NCBI RefSeq assembly: GCF_010093535.1
Contig: NW_022985180.1
Span: 379,748-443,747 of the forward strand
DNA from: Lindgomyces ingoldianus
Lineage: Eukaryota > Ascomycota > Dothideomycetes > Pleosporales > Lindgomycetaceae
DNA: 64,000 bases
Direction of reading: 5' to 3'
Of the stretch, positions 10,331 to 21,186 are shown piece by piece (positions within the stretch are counted from its first letter, which is position 1; every line of letters begins with the position of its first letter). The position numbers and the translations under genes were made by a program. Below the pieces are notes generated by a model. It worked only from the letters and a program-made list of their open reading frames with translations, searched no databases and was not told where the DNA came from.

Positions 10331-13299
10331 AACTCGACCGACTTTCCACCTATCAGCTCTGGTTTAGCATCTACAGGATCACCACAATACACACCATAAT
10401 AGCATTATCCGGCACTTCTAGCCCCAGACTTTAGCTCTACATATGGTGTTTCAAGGCTGCCCAGAATGGCTCGCATACCGAACTCGTTTCTTCCTGCATG
10501 ACTACCCGTTGTACGTTGTGTCCAATCACAAATACCATGGCCGATATCCTTCGAGAGAACAAGGACTTGACATCTCTATTCTTGGGTTTTAGGCGCCACA
10601 TATTTGCTTTTTAGTTTGTCGGCGCCCGTATTACCCCGCCGTTTTTTGCTGCCTGCAATACACAGCATGGCCAAATGACTCAACACCCTGAGCTTTAATG
10701 CTTCAGACCCCAAATTTGAGACTTGCAGATGGTCGATACGGGGATACTGCGGAGCAATGCAAGATCTTAGTGTCTGAAAGGATGGGATTTATGGGACCGG
10801 GCAGGCTGTTTGCTTCTCTTCTGCATGAGATACCATTTACTTTTTGTTCACGTTCTGTCATCACAATTGCTTCCTCTTGTCACTAACTGATCTATTGATC
10901 TTGCGGCCTGAATTTCTAAAATAGTTCGTATATTTGTACGGCATGTTACACTTACCACCGAATGCTTACAAAGGGGTTTGGGTCATTACCTTGCAAGCAG
11001 AACAAGGCGGACTACCAGAAGGTGCAGACTCCTCCACTAAAACGCACTTTTGACATTATATCGGATGGGTTAGCATTCAGTTGAGTTTACGTTGCTAAAT
11101 CTCGTGTAATACGTACGCTTTGGGCAATATTTGTCAACTCGAAACATCTCCTCGTGCCTCTCGTACTACTTTCCTTCTAAGCTAAATGCCCACTTTTCTA
11201 ATTCTATAAACTGTTCCTTCATCGGTACTTCTTCTCAAGTTCGGCTCTCGGCATCCACACATGTTTGTTTTTCGTCACACTACTCTGCATGAGCCACTGT
11301 TATCAACCCTTCGCCTCAAATAAATCCCACGGTCCCCACTAATACACCTTGTCCGCCGCCGATCGACTGACAAGCTGAAAGTCCCCCCCGGTCCAATGTC
11401 CCAGCTTGTTTAGACCCCAGTGTCCTCCAAAATACGAGCAGAAACATCATTCTATTTCTGCATGCCCGCTGACAAGGTTCAAGGTCTCTGTATCATATCC
11501 AGGCCTAAAGCATTTGACCAACTTCTCAGCCAGCATTCGCAATCGCCAATCTGGAAGCAAGAACCGACATAATCGATCGACCTGTCAGGGCTAATTCGGA
11601 ATAGTATACAACGCAACACAGTGCATGTGCACGCGCTTGGATTGCTGCAGGGAGAATCAAAAGTGTAATCTGCCCCACCATTGCGATGTTGGCGTTCCGA
11701 GCTGTCAGAGTTGGCTGCTATGCCCAGGTAAAGGCAGGCGGAGAGGGATCTTCCGGAGAGGGATCGCAAAATGGATGGTGTGTGGGAAACGTCGGTATGG
11801 AGCAAGATCGACCTTGTGAAGCCTACTAAGACAAGGTGAAAAGCATTCTCTAGTTTGCGAGCACAACTCTAGCATATCTCCGAATGCGAATGCGATATCG
11901 AGCTTCACATCGCTCCACGAAGGATCACTTGTACTTCCAACAGTCGACAAGACGAGATTTGTGCCATGCTGATAATTCGCACGATCCTCAAATCTCCAAC
12001 AACGGGTGTGCTCCACGACCATACAGCTTTGTGGAGTATCTTCGGTGAGATTCCTCCTAGTACGGTTCTGTGGAAAGCATCAGGTACTTTTATTTCCACC
12101 TCAGGGTTGTGTCGAAGCCACTCGGCCAGGATAAAACGAATCATTCTCCAGTACTTGCCCTTCAGATGCCCACACATCTTGATGTCTACGCCAAGCTGGA
12201 AGCCTGGACGGTAGGCGCCGTTGCAAGGATTTTTGCGAAGGATCGAGTACAGAGTAACAATATAATATAAGTAGATGGAACAAGGTACACACAAGAGCAT
12301 GGATCAGGGCCATCTGTGTTCCAACTTGCCACGTGCATACATTCTCCAGCCCCCTAGTTGCTTCAGAAGGTAGATACCGACTTGGAGCTTCGCCTTGTAG
12401 TGAGGATGCCCACCACACATCCCGAAAAATTGCCTGACCTTATTGTAGTATGATCTCGAGATCGACTGCTATTCACAATGGTGGCAAAAACGAACGATCC
12501 AAAATCCGCAACCCACTAAAGAGGATAATTAAGGAATCTATGTCATCTAGTCTTCACGGCATAGGTAGCCACACCGCAACCCTCTCCCCCTACGGGAACG
12601 TCTATCTCTCGAGCTTCAACCATTCGCTACCAAGTGTTATTCGTTTCCAGCCTCCCAAACGCCATCGTCTCCATCGTCAGCGCAAATCTTCTTAACGGCA
12701 TCAAGCCAGTCGCTAGCTAATACAGTAGTAGCACCGCCACCTGGGGTCCAATCATCCATAACAACTTCTTCGCCAGCAACCCCTCCTCCCACGGCTAGTA
12801 CTAGTCCTTCAACACATCCAAGAGACTTCTAGGTTGATGCGATCCGTGGCTTGACTCCGGGCCATTGGAGCATGCTTCAGAAATATACCACGTCGCCTTC
12901 GTCACATATCAAGGACATCCTCATAGATGCCTCGCAAGCTACGTAAGTCAGGCGCAACGATGTTGAAAGAAATATAAAATTATTGCGATGGGAAGACAAA
13001 TCAAAGTGCACGCAAAGGCAGAAATAATAGTCAAATAGCTTGACAGATTCAAATAAGTAGGGGATGCGACGGTCAATGCTATTCCAATACACGTTGGGCT
13101 GCCTTGCGCAGCTATTCGACTACTTTGAATACGATATGTTTTTCTCTTCATGACGTGGGAAGTTGACACACAGCGTAGACTGCCGTTTCGGACCAAGTGC
13201 AACTTAACGCGCAGTTCTTAAGATCAGAGCAAGTCATATATACCATTCACAGATACGTGGTTTATTTCGCCCCCTACCTGCAGATCACGAAACCATGCC
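10331..13299. other. Gene-poor region
   Basis: Nearly 3 kb with only short frames. Two stretches on the minus strand look weakly coding: 11905-12418, two overlapping frames of 131 and 105 codons, and about 12690-12870, where one frame reads an acidic Gly-rich segment around VVMDDWTPGGGATT. Neither has a start, a full domain or a recognised family. They may be remnants of genes. Confidence 0.35.
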
Positions 13300-15380
13300 C
13301 AGCCTTGTGCAACCAATCGTCAAGACGTTATTAGAGAGTCTGTATGAGTTGATATGAAAAGTACTAACCCAAGGCCTCAAAGTCTTGGCCAAGAAGGCAA
13401 TTGGGCGGACTATGTTTTCAATATGGAAACTGGAAGGGATATTTTCATTCGCCGAAAGTTGCCAAAAGATCGAGACTCGCGTCGAAACGGAAATAGAGAA
13501 CATAGAGCGCACACTTCATCACCAGGACCAACCAGATTTAACTCGAAAGCCTAACAATTTAGTAAAAGAGCTCCGGGAAGTCGGGGCCAAGCGACCAACG
13601 GCCGAAATTTTAGGCTCCAGATGGGAGGTGTTCGGAAATACCAGAAGAACGAGAAGAGGGCTGTATTACTGTGCTGGGTTTCGGACATTCCTTTTGATGA
13701 TGATCATACAACTGCTATCAAGAATTGCAAGCCTGATACCGGACAATTACTTCTGCAGCCTAGCCGATATGAAGGTTGGGAGAGTCCTCAGTTGCCAATG
13801 ATCCTTTGACTTCACAGCATTCGTAAGCCACATCCCTAATCTCGTAATGCAATTCTAACGAATGCTGTGAGCTAATGCGAGAAGTCGTAACTCGTCACTT
13901 GCGCCCTAGACCATCGTATGCAGAGCGCGATGCACCCTGCTCTAGCGTTCTTCTACCATAACCGTGATGAGGCATTACAACGTAGCGTAGAGGGGGTCCT
14001 TCGTAGCTTTGTTATGAAATTGGCAGTCTTGTCAACGAAGGGCGACAGGCTGCTTCAAGGTCTCTTGAAGGCCTAGACGGGAACAAGTAGTCTGGCTTTG
14101 CATCTGCTAAGCTAACCCTTGAGGTGCCGAGAATGCTCCTCACCGAGATTTCTTCAAGCCTTCCCCGTTGCAAACCTAGCACTTGACGCACCAGATGAAC
14201 GCAACGAAGACAGCTGGTCAATCTTAATCGACTTTTTCTATGAACTGGTTTAGTCATTTCCGGCAATAGTGTAAAGATCTTCATCTCGAGTCGCCACAAC
14301 GGCAACAGTAAAAGACAGTTGAGTCAAGTAGAGAGCGTTAGTGTCGAGCAACGAACGACGGGGACTAGATAAGCAAATTCGTTATCGAAATAATTGACCA
14401 TGACCATCAACTGGCACAGAAACACTAATCTCTAATGTTGTGAAAAAAGAAGTAACGATGCATTGCTCGAGAAGAGTTAGGGAGTGTCAGAGCATTAGTT
14501 TTATTCATTGTCTCCAAAGAACTGGCCTTCTATAAATTCCAATAGGCAACTTTACAGATTGGTCAGCTGTTGAGATTTGAAAGAAAACACGACGTACGGT
14601 TACGTCTCGGCAAACTCCCGAAATATCTAAAGGAAGCTTATGATCCCTCTTGGTGTCGATTCGTGCTCAAGAAAGGAGCGAATCAGAAATTAGAATTGGG
14701 GAAGTTCCATGAATTACTTCGTCCTTCTCGCCCCTAAAGATTGACACCCTCACTCAAGCAGTGTGCAATAACGGTAGCAAGGGCGACTTTGGCTATGACA
14801 TTGCTGAGGTGGAGTTGTTTCTTAACGCGTGCTAGAATCTCGGAGTCTTGGATGCTGAGGATCACTGCCAGTTCTCACACTTACCTCTGGAGGGGTACTT
14901 TTAAAATCATTCCCCATGGGCTATTCAAAAAACTCATCAGTTGATAGGTAATATTTGCGTGAGTACATTACTACCGAACAGCGCCGAGTGCCTACGGCTC
15001 AATCCACTCTTTCGTTACGCCGTGAAGTGTGGACGAAGTGGGTGTTGTCGATGCCATTATACTTCTACTTGCAAGGGAGGACAGATGTGAATGACATGCC
15101 TATGGGGAGAATCACCTTGCTAAAGGTGGCAGCTAGGCAGGGACACAAGGAGATTCTGAATTTGCAGTGCAGGGGTGACGCAGACGCGAACAAGAAGATG
15201 GAGAATACTGGTAGTGGATTGGCCGGGTTAGTGTATTAACGGAAAGCGGACGCAGCCAAGTTGCTTTGCAAGATTTTGGCTGGTGCGGACATGAAGACAA
15301 AGGGGCATGGTAGCGGATTGTGTCGCGTGACAATTGACGTGGAATTGGATATATTATCAAGTTACTTATCGACAAGAGCA
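13300..15380 (+). pseudogene. Broken NACHT/ankyrin (NLR-like) gene
   Basis: Fragments in different frames recall the fungal NACHT-ankyrin family of STAND NTPases, which act in innate immunity and heterokaryon incompatibility. From 13300 to about 13650 the frames give a helical N-terminal region (QPIVKTLLESLYELI, IETRVETEIENIERTL). At about 13670-13800 a different frame reads CWVSDIPFDDDHTTAI and PDTGQLLLQPSRYEGW, the linker that in this family directly precedes the NACHT P-loop. No Walker A or B motif follows. At 15080-15230 a frame reads RTDVNDMPMGRITLLKVAARQGHKEIL, split here as an ankyrin unit, followed by ADANKKMENTG. Stops and frame changes separate the pieces, so no intact product is possible. 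Confidence 0.6.
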
Positions 15381-15934
15381 CTGATATGAACTTGGGGACT
15401 TGTCACTCATCTGTTTCATTACTTGCCTCTTTACCTCCATTCCCCATCTCTCCTGCTTCCAATGCTTTTCGGCATTTATGCGCTATAATCTCTTAATTCA
15501 AGATGACGCAGTACCCGCCCCTTTTTGCTCGGTACAATCTATACCTTTCGTTTAAACATAGCCTTAGTAATACGATCTGTAAAAAAGTCCTAAATAGTGA
15601 GGCAGCAGAAATCAACCTGGGCTTTAAACTGTGCTACCAGCCTTCAAAATATGTTGCAATCTAGTCCGGTAATACTCGAGGGAGGAGGAAATGAAGTATC
15701 TTGTATGGAATAGCAAAGCTTGAGTAGTTGTTGTGTTTGGAATAATTAACATAGGTGACCAAATAAAAAAAATACTTACTAGAGGGGAGTTATTTGGGTG
15801 GGGGTGGAATTAAGCATAACCAATGTAGATCTGAGAGCAATGGAACATCGACATCGTTTTCTAGTTATCCACAGATAGCCTTGTTGACACGATAACATAA
15901 CAGCATTGCCTGACGTTCAAACTCCAGCACCCCG
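15381..15934. other. Intergenic, no gene seen
   Basis: AT-rich sequence with stops in all frames between the ankyrin relic and the 3' end of the GT34 gene. Nothing recognisable was found. Confidence 0.4.
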
Positions 15935-17098
15935 TTACTGACCCCTTAGAAGTATCTCCACCGCAGCTACAGCTACACTTAAGCTTTCCCCATCCCAAGC
16001 ATACTGTTCAATGCGATCCTTCAGCTTTTGAGCTCTTCTGCTCAACTCCTCCTGCCCATCACCCCCCATATTCTCCTCTGCCTTTTCCAACACCTGCTTG
16101 GCTTCCATTACACTTTCCCAGAATCGCTGGGGCTCCGTCGCATATCTCGTATCTTCAATTGGCTTCGAAAACCTGAGGTGGTTGAACGGGAGAGAAGTGA
16201 GCAAGTCGTCCATGAGCTTCCAACGCTTTCCTTGAAGGTCGATAGGGAAGCGCACGAGAAGATCGTCTTCAGAAATGAACCCATTGTTTGTCACGACGCT
16301 ATTGTACCAATGGGCGGGTTGGTAGAGCGCTTTTTCTTGGTATGGGTGTTCTTTGAGAATAACCTGGAGAATCGAGTCCGAAGGGTCGACGCCCGATTCA
16401 CTTAATACAGGCTGTAGGAAGGAGGATAGCGCTCTCGTGAGGATTTGAAGCGAGCTCTCGGAAACGCGGATGAAGAAAGTTGAGGTTGATATTGCTTTGC
16501 CATCCGGCTTCGCTAAGATCAAAGTGACGTCGTCGAAGATATCTTCCGTCGGCGGTAGAAAGACACGTAGAGGAACCCGAGAATTGAGAAGAACGACTGA
16601 AGGCTCGAAGTACCTATATGACAGAAACAAGTCAGCTCAGGACAGGGGAATTGCAGAGGAGGGAGCCAAGGCAGACATTATCCAGTCAACCCTATCCTCA
16701 GCTGATTTCCGCAGTTCGTTTGTTACGAGACTCTGTAGCCAAAGCCACTTGCCCCAAATGTCTTTCGTGATTTGGTGGCGGAGGATGTGCATCTCATAGC
16801 CATGCAGCTTATTGTGCTGGGCATGCGAATCGAGCGCTTTCTCGTAAACAAAGTTCTTCTGTCCATAGAGAATCGTTGCCTTCGCAACCCGTACGTCCCG
16901 CACTGGCTTGGTGGTATTTAACGTGACTGGTGTGAAGATGGTAGGAAAAGCTGAGGTAGAAGGAGAGGTGATGTGAGCTGGTTTGATATAATAGCTGGAG
17001 GCCACGAGCAAGAGAGCGAGTGCCAGAATCTGCAAGCGGAATCTGTGAAGGAAAGAGTGTCTGAAAGAATGAGAAATGCATATCATCATTCTTGCCAT
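15935..17098 (-). CDS. GT34 (Gma12/Mnn10) family protein, catalytic motifs altered
   Basis: Two exons, 17098-16677 and 16613-15935, give 366 aa; the intron (GTCTGC...TATAG) splits an ATG codon. A type II membrane anchor (LQILALALLLVASSYYI) follows a short basic N-terminus. GT34 enzymes are Golgi alpha-galactosyl or alpha-mannosyl transferases. The fold is recognisable from VRVAKATILYGQKNFVYEKALDSH (shown here as the start of the domain), MHILRHQITKDIWGKW, then DRVDWIM, VFLPP and FFIRV. The metal-binding DxD is missing: the segment reads YFEPSVVLLN where active members have WFDADT-like sequence. The NNG before the FFIRV strand and the later active-site segments are also changed. It may be a non-catalytic paralogue or subunit. 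Family confidence is high; activity is doubtful. Confidence 0.85.
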
Positions 17099-17720
17099 GC
17101 CGGAGTTAGTAAGAACGTGTTGTTAGCCTTCAATCGTGAAGAGACGTGTTAGAATTCCCAAATGAAATTTGTTGTATCACTAGCAGATGGTACAATCTAG
17201 ACCCGGTATTGCTGTGTGTGAGTGAAGGTACAGTGGTGGAGTTTGAGGTACATACAATTACGCTTGTCTGAGAGAGACTTAGCGCGGGTAGTCCTTATCT
17301 TATCAAAGCCACTCCACCTCGCCAACATCTCTTCTTGCTGGAAAAGACTGAAGAACAACTGTCAGCGCAGTGGTGGGTGATAAAGCTCGAAGATGGAGGG
17401 AAGGGTGAGAATTCTCTGCCCTTTGGATTATTCTAAAGTCCTCCTTCATTCTCATACGTTGTCTTGTCTGTTGCTCTCTGAAAACAAAGCTTCAACATAT
17501 TTGACGACCCCGTCAGTCGCATCTTCAGCCTCGACAATTCCAATAGCCGTCTAGCCCTGCTGAGAAAACATTTTGGTTTGTCGAGGGAGGATTCCGGTTG
17601 TACAATTCCTTCCCACCTTGCCCATGTCACTCAACTTCAACAATCCCGATACCTAGCTAGCCACCCTTCCCTTCGTGCAACACACTTGACACACCTTCCC
17701 ACCACCAAACCTCACCTCTC
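17099..17720. other. Intergenic, GT34 upstream region
   Basis: Leader and promoter of the GT34 gene. No supported frame is present. Confidence 0.4.
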
Positions 17721-18060
17721 TCAAACAAATTCCATATCTTCGACATTCAAATCCTCGGTCATATACTCTTCCGTCGTGTTTGAAATCGGCCTCGGTCGAT
17801 CGCCAAACAGCCACTTGATCTCCGAAACACGCCTTGTTGCAAAACACCCCAAAAACAACCCTGCGATAGGCTCGCCATGCAGAGGAGGTTTTTACCAAGT
17901 GTTTTGAGAACAGAGTGGCCGAGGTAGCGCTAATTGTGATGTATTTTTGTAGCACGGAATGGGTGGGGACCGACAGCTAGTGTGAGGATGGATAAGGGTA
18001 CGAGAGTACAAAAGGTGGGAGTGCCCACCTAGATGGACAATTGATTGATGTGATGGCGAT
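17721..18060 (-). pseudogene. Possible small decayed membrane-protein gene
   Basis: Reading minus-strand frames together gives protein-like pieces. A hydrophobic stretch near 18000 reads TFCTLVPLSILTLAV, and an end segment reads IAGLFLGCFATRRVSEI, then KWLFGDRPRP and EDLNVEDMEFV before a stop at 17721. The pieces lie in different frames, with no intron of normal size between them. I do not recognise the family. It may be a relic, or chance. Confidence 0.25.
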
Positions 18061-18797
18061 TTCGACCCGAAACAGTGGCCTCGAATTTCGAGCAAACTAT
18101 ACTTGTGCTCTTATTAGGCATCGAGTTTTAGCCTCTCTTTTCAGGATCCTTTTCACTGCGGTTACTACAGTCATCCAGCACCTCAGTGGACTTGGATAAA
18201 GCCTTGATGAAGCGAGATCAGGAGTGTGTTACCTGTATCTCACCTCCATGGCTGTTCCATTACACTTGACGGTCAGCTGAGATCTTCCACTTGCAGTTCA
18301 AGCAAGTTTTTCCGGCGTCGGTGAGTGCTATGCCTTCTTCTTGTCCAACCATCTCTCTCCAATGCAAGTTTCACCTGTCACTTCCACACACTCACATCTC
18401 CTTCAAAATATGCATTAGCAAGATTAACAATGCAAATATATTTCCTATTCCGTTTTTCCATCTATGCAACCTGTCACATCTTCAGCCAAGCCAAGCATGA
18501 CACGAAAGGGTCTTTCATAATTCCTTCATTCTCCGAACCAGTCAGGAGCTGGCATTCACCCTACCACACAACAAAGTTGCTATCCAATACCGCCCGAACC
18601 ATGACAGAAGCCAAACGCCACCAGAGGGCATGAGCATGCACATGCACCTATCAAGAATGAGAACACTTGGACAATGAAGAAAAGCGAGGAAATCTAGAGA
18701 AACGACATTTGAGGGTATCTGCTATCATCTCTGCACCAACCTCAGATCACAGAACGCATACTTCCATCTGCAGTGGAATCGCAATGTCGGTTGTCGC
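18061..18797. other. Intergenic, no gene seen
   Basis: Pyrimidine-rich sequence with short overlapping frames only. The part nearest 18797 is the 3' UTR of the downstream secreted-protein gene. Confidence 0.4.
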
Positions 18798-19830
18798 TTA
18801 GTTCTTCCCTCCCTTGGCCACCTCTCCGATCTGCTGAGCAGCCGCCTGGTTGGCCTCGTTGTTCTGGTTAACGTTCTCAACGTTTTGTGCGTCCTGGAGC
18901 TCCGCCTGCCACGCCGCGGCAATGCTGGCAGCAGGGTCCTCAACCACAGATGACCAGGTTGGCTTGTCACCAAAAAGCTGAACGCCAGCAGTGGCAGTCG
19001 GGATGGCGGTAACGGTTCCGTTTGAGGGGATTTCGCCCGCGACGGGGGCGTTAGTGGGAGAGGCGACACCGCCGATACCACCACCGAAGCCATTGTTGCC
19101 ACCGAAGCCGTTGTTACCACCGAAGCCGTTGCGGCCGTTGATGACGTTAGTTGCAATGAGAACTTCGGATTGGAAGACTAGATGATGTAAGTATTGCGTT
19201 GGGAGGGGAGGTAGGTCAAGACTCACTCATGACAGTCTCGCTCTGGCGACGGCCACGGTTGGCAACAACAGCCGACTGAGCAAACACAGACTGACTGAAG
19301 AAATTGCCTTCGCCATCATCAACCGCAACCTGGATTTCCTGGACAACCAACATGACCGTGCTGACATCGTTTCGGTTATTCCTGAAGTTGGACTTTCGGG
19401 CCAAGTCGTTAAAGCCATTGCGGCCGTTGTTCTGGTTGATGACCAGAACCTGTTCCACTTGCTGAACGATGGCTTGCTCGCGGCCGTTGTCGACGATCTG
19501 GAGGTTCTCCTTCTGCACTTGGATGACCTGCTCGTTATTGAAGTTGTTGAAGTTGTTGAATTGGTCAAAGAAGTTGAAGTTGTCATTGTTGCTGATGTCG
19601 TTGAACTGGTTACCGAAGCCGTTGCCAAACCCGTCGTTCCCACGCTTGGCGGGGGTCACATCGGTGCTCCGTCGGTAGGCGGGGAGTTCCTCAGGCGTAC
19701 GGGGAGCCTTGACGGGCGAAGCGGCTGCGTATAGTCATCAGTAAACCGTCCAATCTTGACTAATGTTAATGTCAGACGTACCAGCGAAACCAGTCGCGAG
19801 GGCCAACACGGCACAGTTCTTGAAAAACAT
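18798..19830 (-). CDS. Secreted Asn/Gly-rich protein of unknown function
   Basis: Three exons, 19830-19782, 19724-19227 and 19177-18798, give 308 aa. The first exon encodes a signal peptide (MFFKNCAVLALATGFAAA). A dibasic site (AKRGNDG) about 25 residues later looks like a Kex2 processing site. Next comes Asn/Phe/Gly-rich sequence (FGNGFGNQF, FDQFNNFNNFNN), then alternating hydrophobic strands (QIVDNGREQAIVQQVEQVL, STVMLVVQEIQVAV, SEVLIATNVING). A short NGFGGN repeat leads to an Ala/Asn-rich tail ending EVAKGGKN. I recognise no catalytic motif. A conserved secreted or cell-wall protein of Pezizomycotina is my best reading. The strand-rich core and low-complexity linkers suggest a structural or adhesive role, which is inference only. 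Confidence 0.75.
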
Positions 19831-21186
19831 CTTGTCGAGTGAAGGAGGTATAAACCCAGTTAATACAAAAGAAGGGATTAGAAAGGTAACAAATTAACTA
19901 AACGTCACAGACGTAAATAAAGAACGTTGCTTCAAGAGTAAATTTGTCAAAGGAGAGACCGGCAAGTAGACAACAAGCAGACTATCAAAGTCGCGAAGAA
20001 AAGAAGGTATTAACTGGGTTGAAGGAGGGAAGGTTAGAAGGAAGGTGGGTAAAGTCTTTCAGCGAAGACTACTAAAGACTGTGATGGTGGTGAGTGAGGA
20101 AGAAGCGAAACCAGGAAGCGACACCACCATCAGCTTATATTCCGAATTCCTGAGATTGGAGGCTGCCCGGCACCAAGGCCCCTGTTTGCCTCATCCTCAG
20201 CCCCAAGGCGACTGTCTTGCTGCGACCCAAAGGTTTGCACACGCCTGTAAACCTGGGCATCTGTCATGCCATCCGGCCACTTGCAGACCCGTCTTGGCTA
20301 AGCTTTTGGATGGACAGCTAAAACGGCTGCCAAGAGTGCTTCGAACTACAGGGCTTGCTGGAGCCGCGCTATCAGATTGGTCTGCTGGGGCCTACCGTCT
20401 GCGGAGAGTTGTATCCCGCATCTCTTGCCAAGAGACGTGTGCGCGGATCACCTGCTCGCCACCTCGCTCACACGCCCAAATCGGACTGACAGGGGGCATC
20501 AAGAGCGAGAATTTGTAATGTCGAGACTTGAATGGCTTCACTTGAGACGGAGTGACCTACATACTGGAGTACGTTGGGAGGATTGGGTATGGTGTTGAGG
20601 GTTACGCGAGACGGTGCTGAAACCCCTGTTGTGTGGGTTGAAGGAATCTGTGACTTGCAGCGACCCCCGACTGTCCAAATAAGCTTATATGTCCATGCAC
20701 TAAGTTCATGCTGCATCATTCGGAACCGTGCCGTTCCTTTTTGATATTTTCCACCGAGCACGTTTTGCGCCTAGCTGCCCTAGTAACAGGCCTGTAGCAC
20801 ATCATGGAGGATGCTGAGCACATCAAAAGTGGCACCATGTTCTAGCTTCAGCACGTTTTAACACGAGACGGTACGCCTTTTCATCCATTCTCCCGTCCCC
20901 TAAGTTTTGATTTGCAACGTCCAAGACACAACATCTGGGAAAATGATTTGAAGGAATATTTCAAGAACTTGAATTTGACTCATGTACACGTACTCTTATA
21001 CCCCATTCGGTAGATGCCGAGTCTGCCATAGACTTCGGAAGAATTGAAAGCCCGCTTAGCAACCCTTAAACGCCTGGAAATGCCAAGTGCTGCGACCGCC
21101 ATGTTCCCCCGCTACCGACAGGAAGCAATGCTGAAAGGCATCTGGCTCTATGCCATCTAATCCGATTTGATTTGACAGACAAGAGA
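19831..21186. other. Intergenic region
   Basis: Upstream region of the secreted-protein gene, then the 3' flank of SEC63. A 157-codon frame at 20045-20518 (+) has no motif and unusual Arg/Cys content. I do not call it a gene. Confidence 0.45.

Noticed and set aside
20045..20518. 157-codon plus-strand frame
   Set aside because: No motif, signal peptide or intron, and unusual Cys/Arg/His composition; most likely chance.
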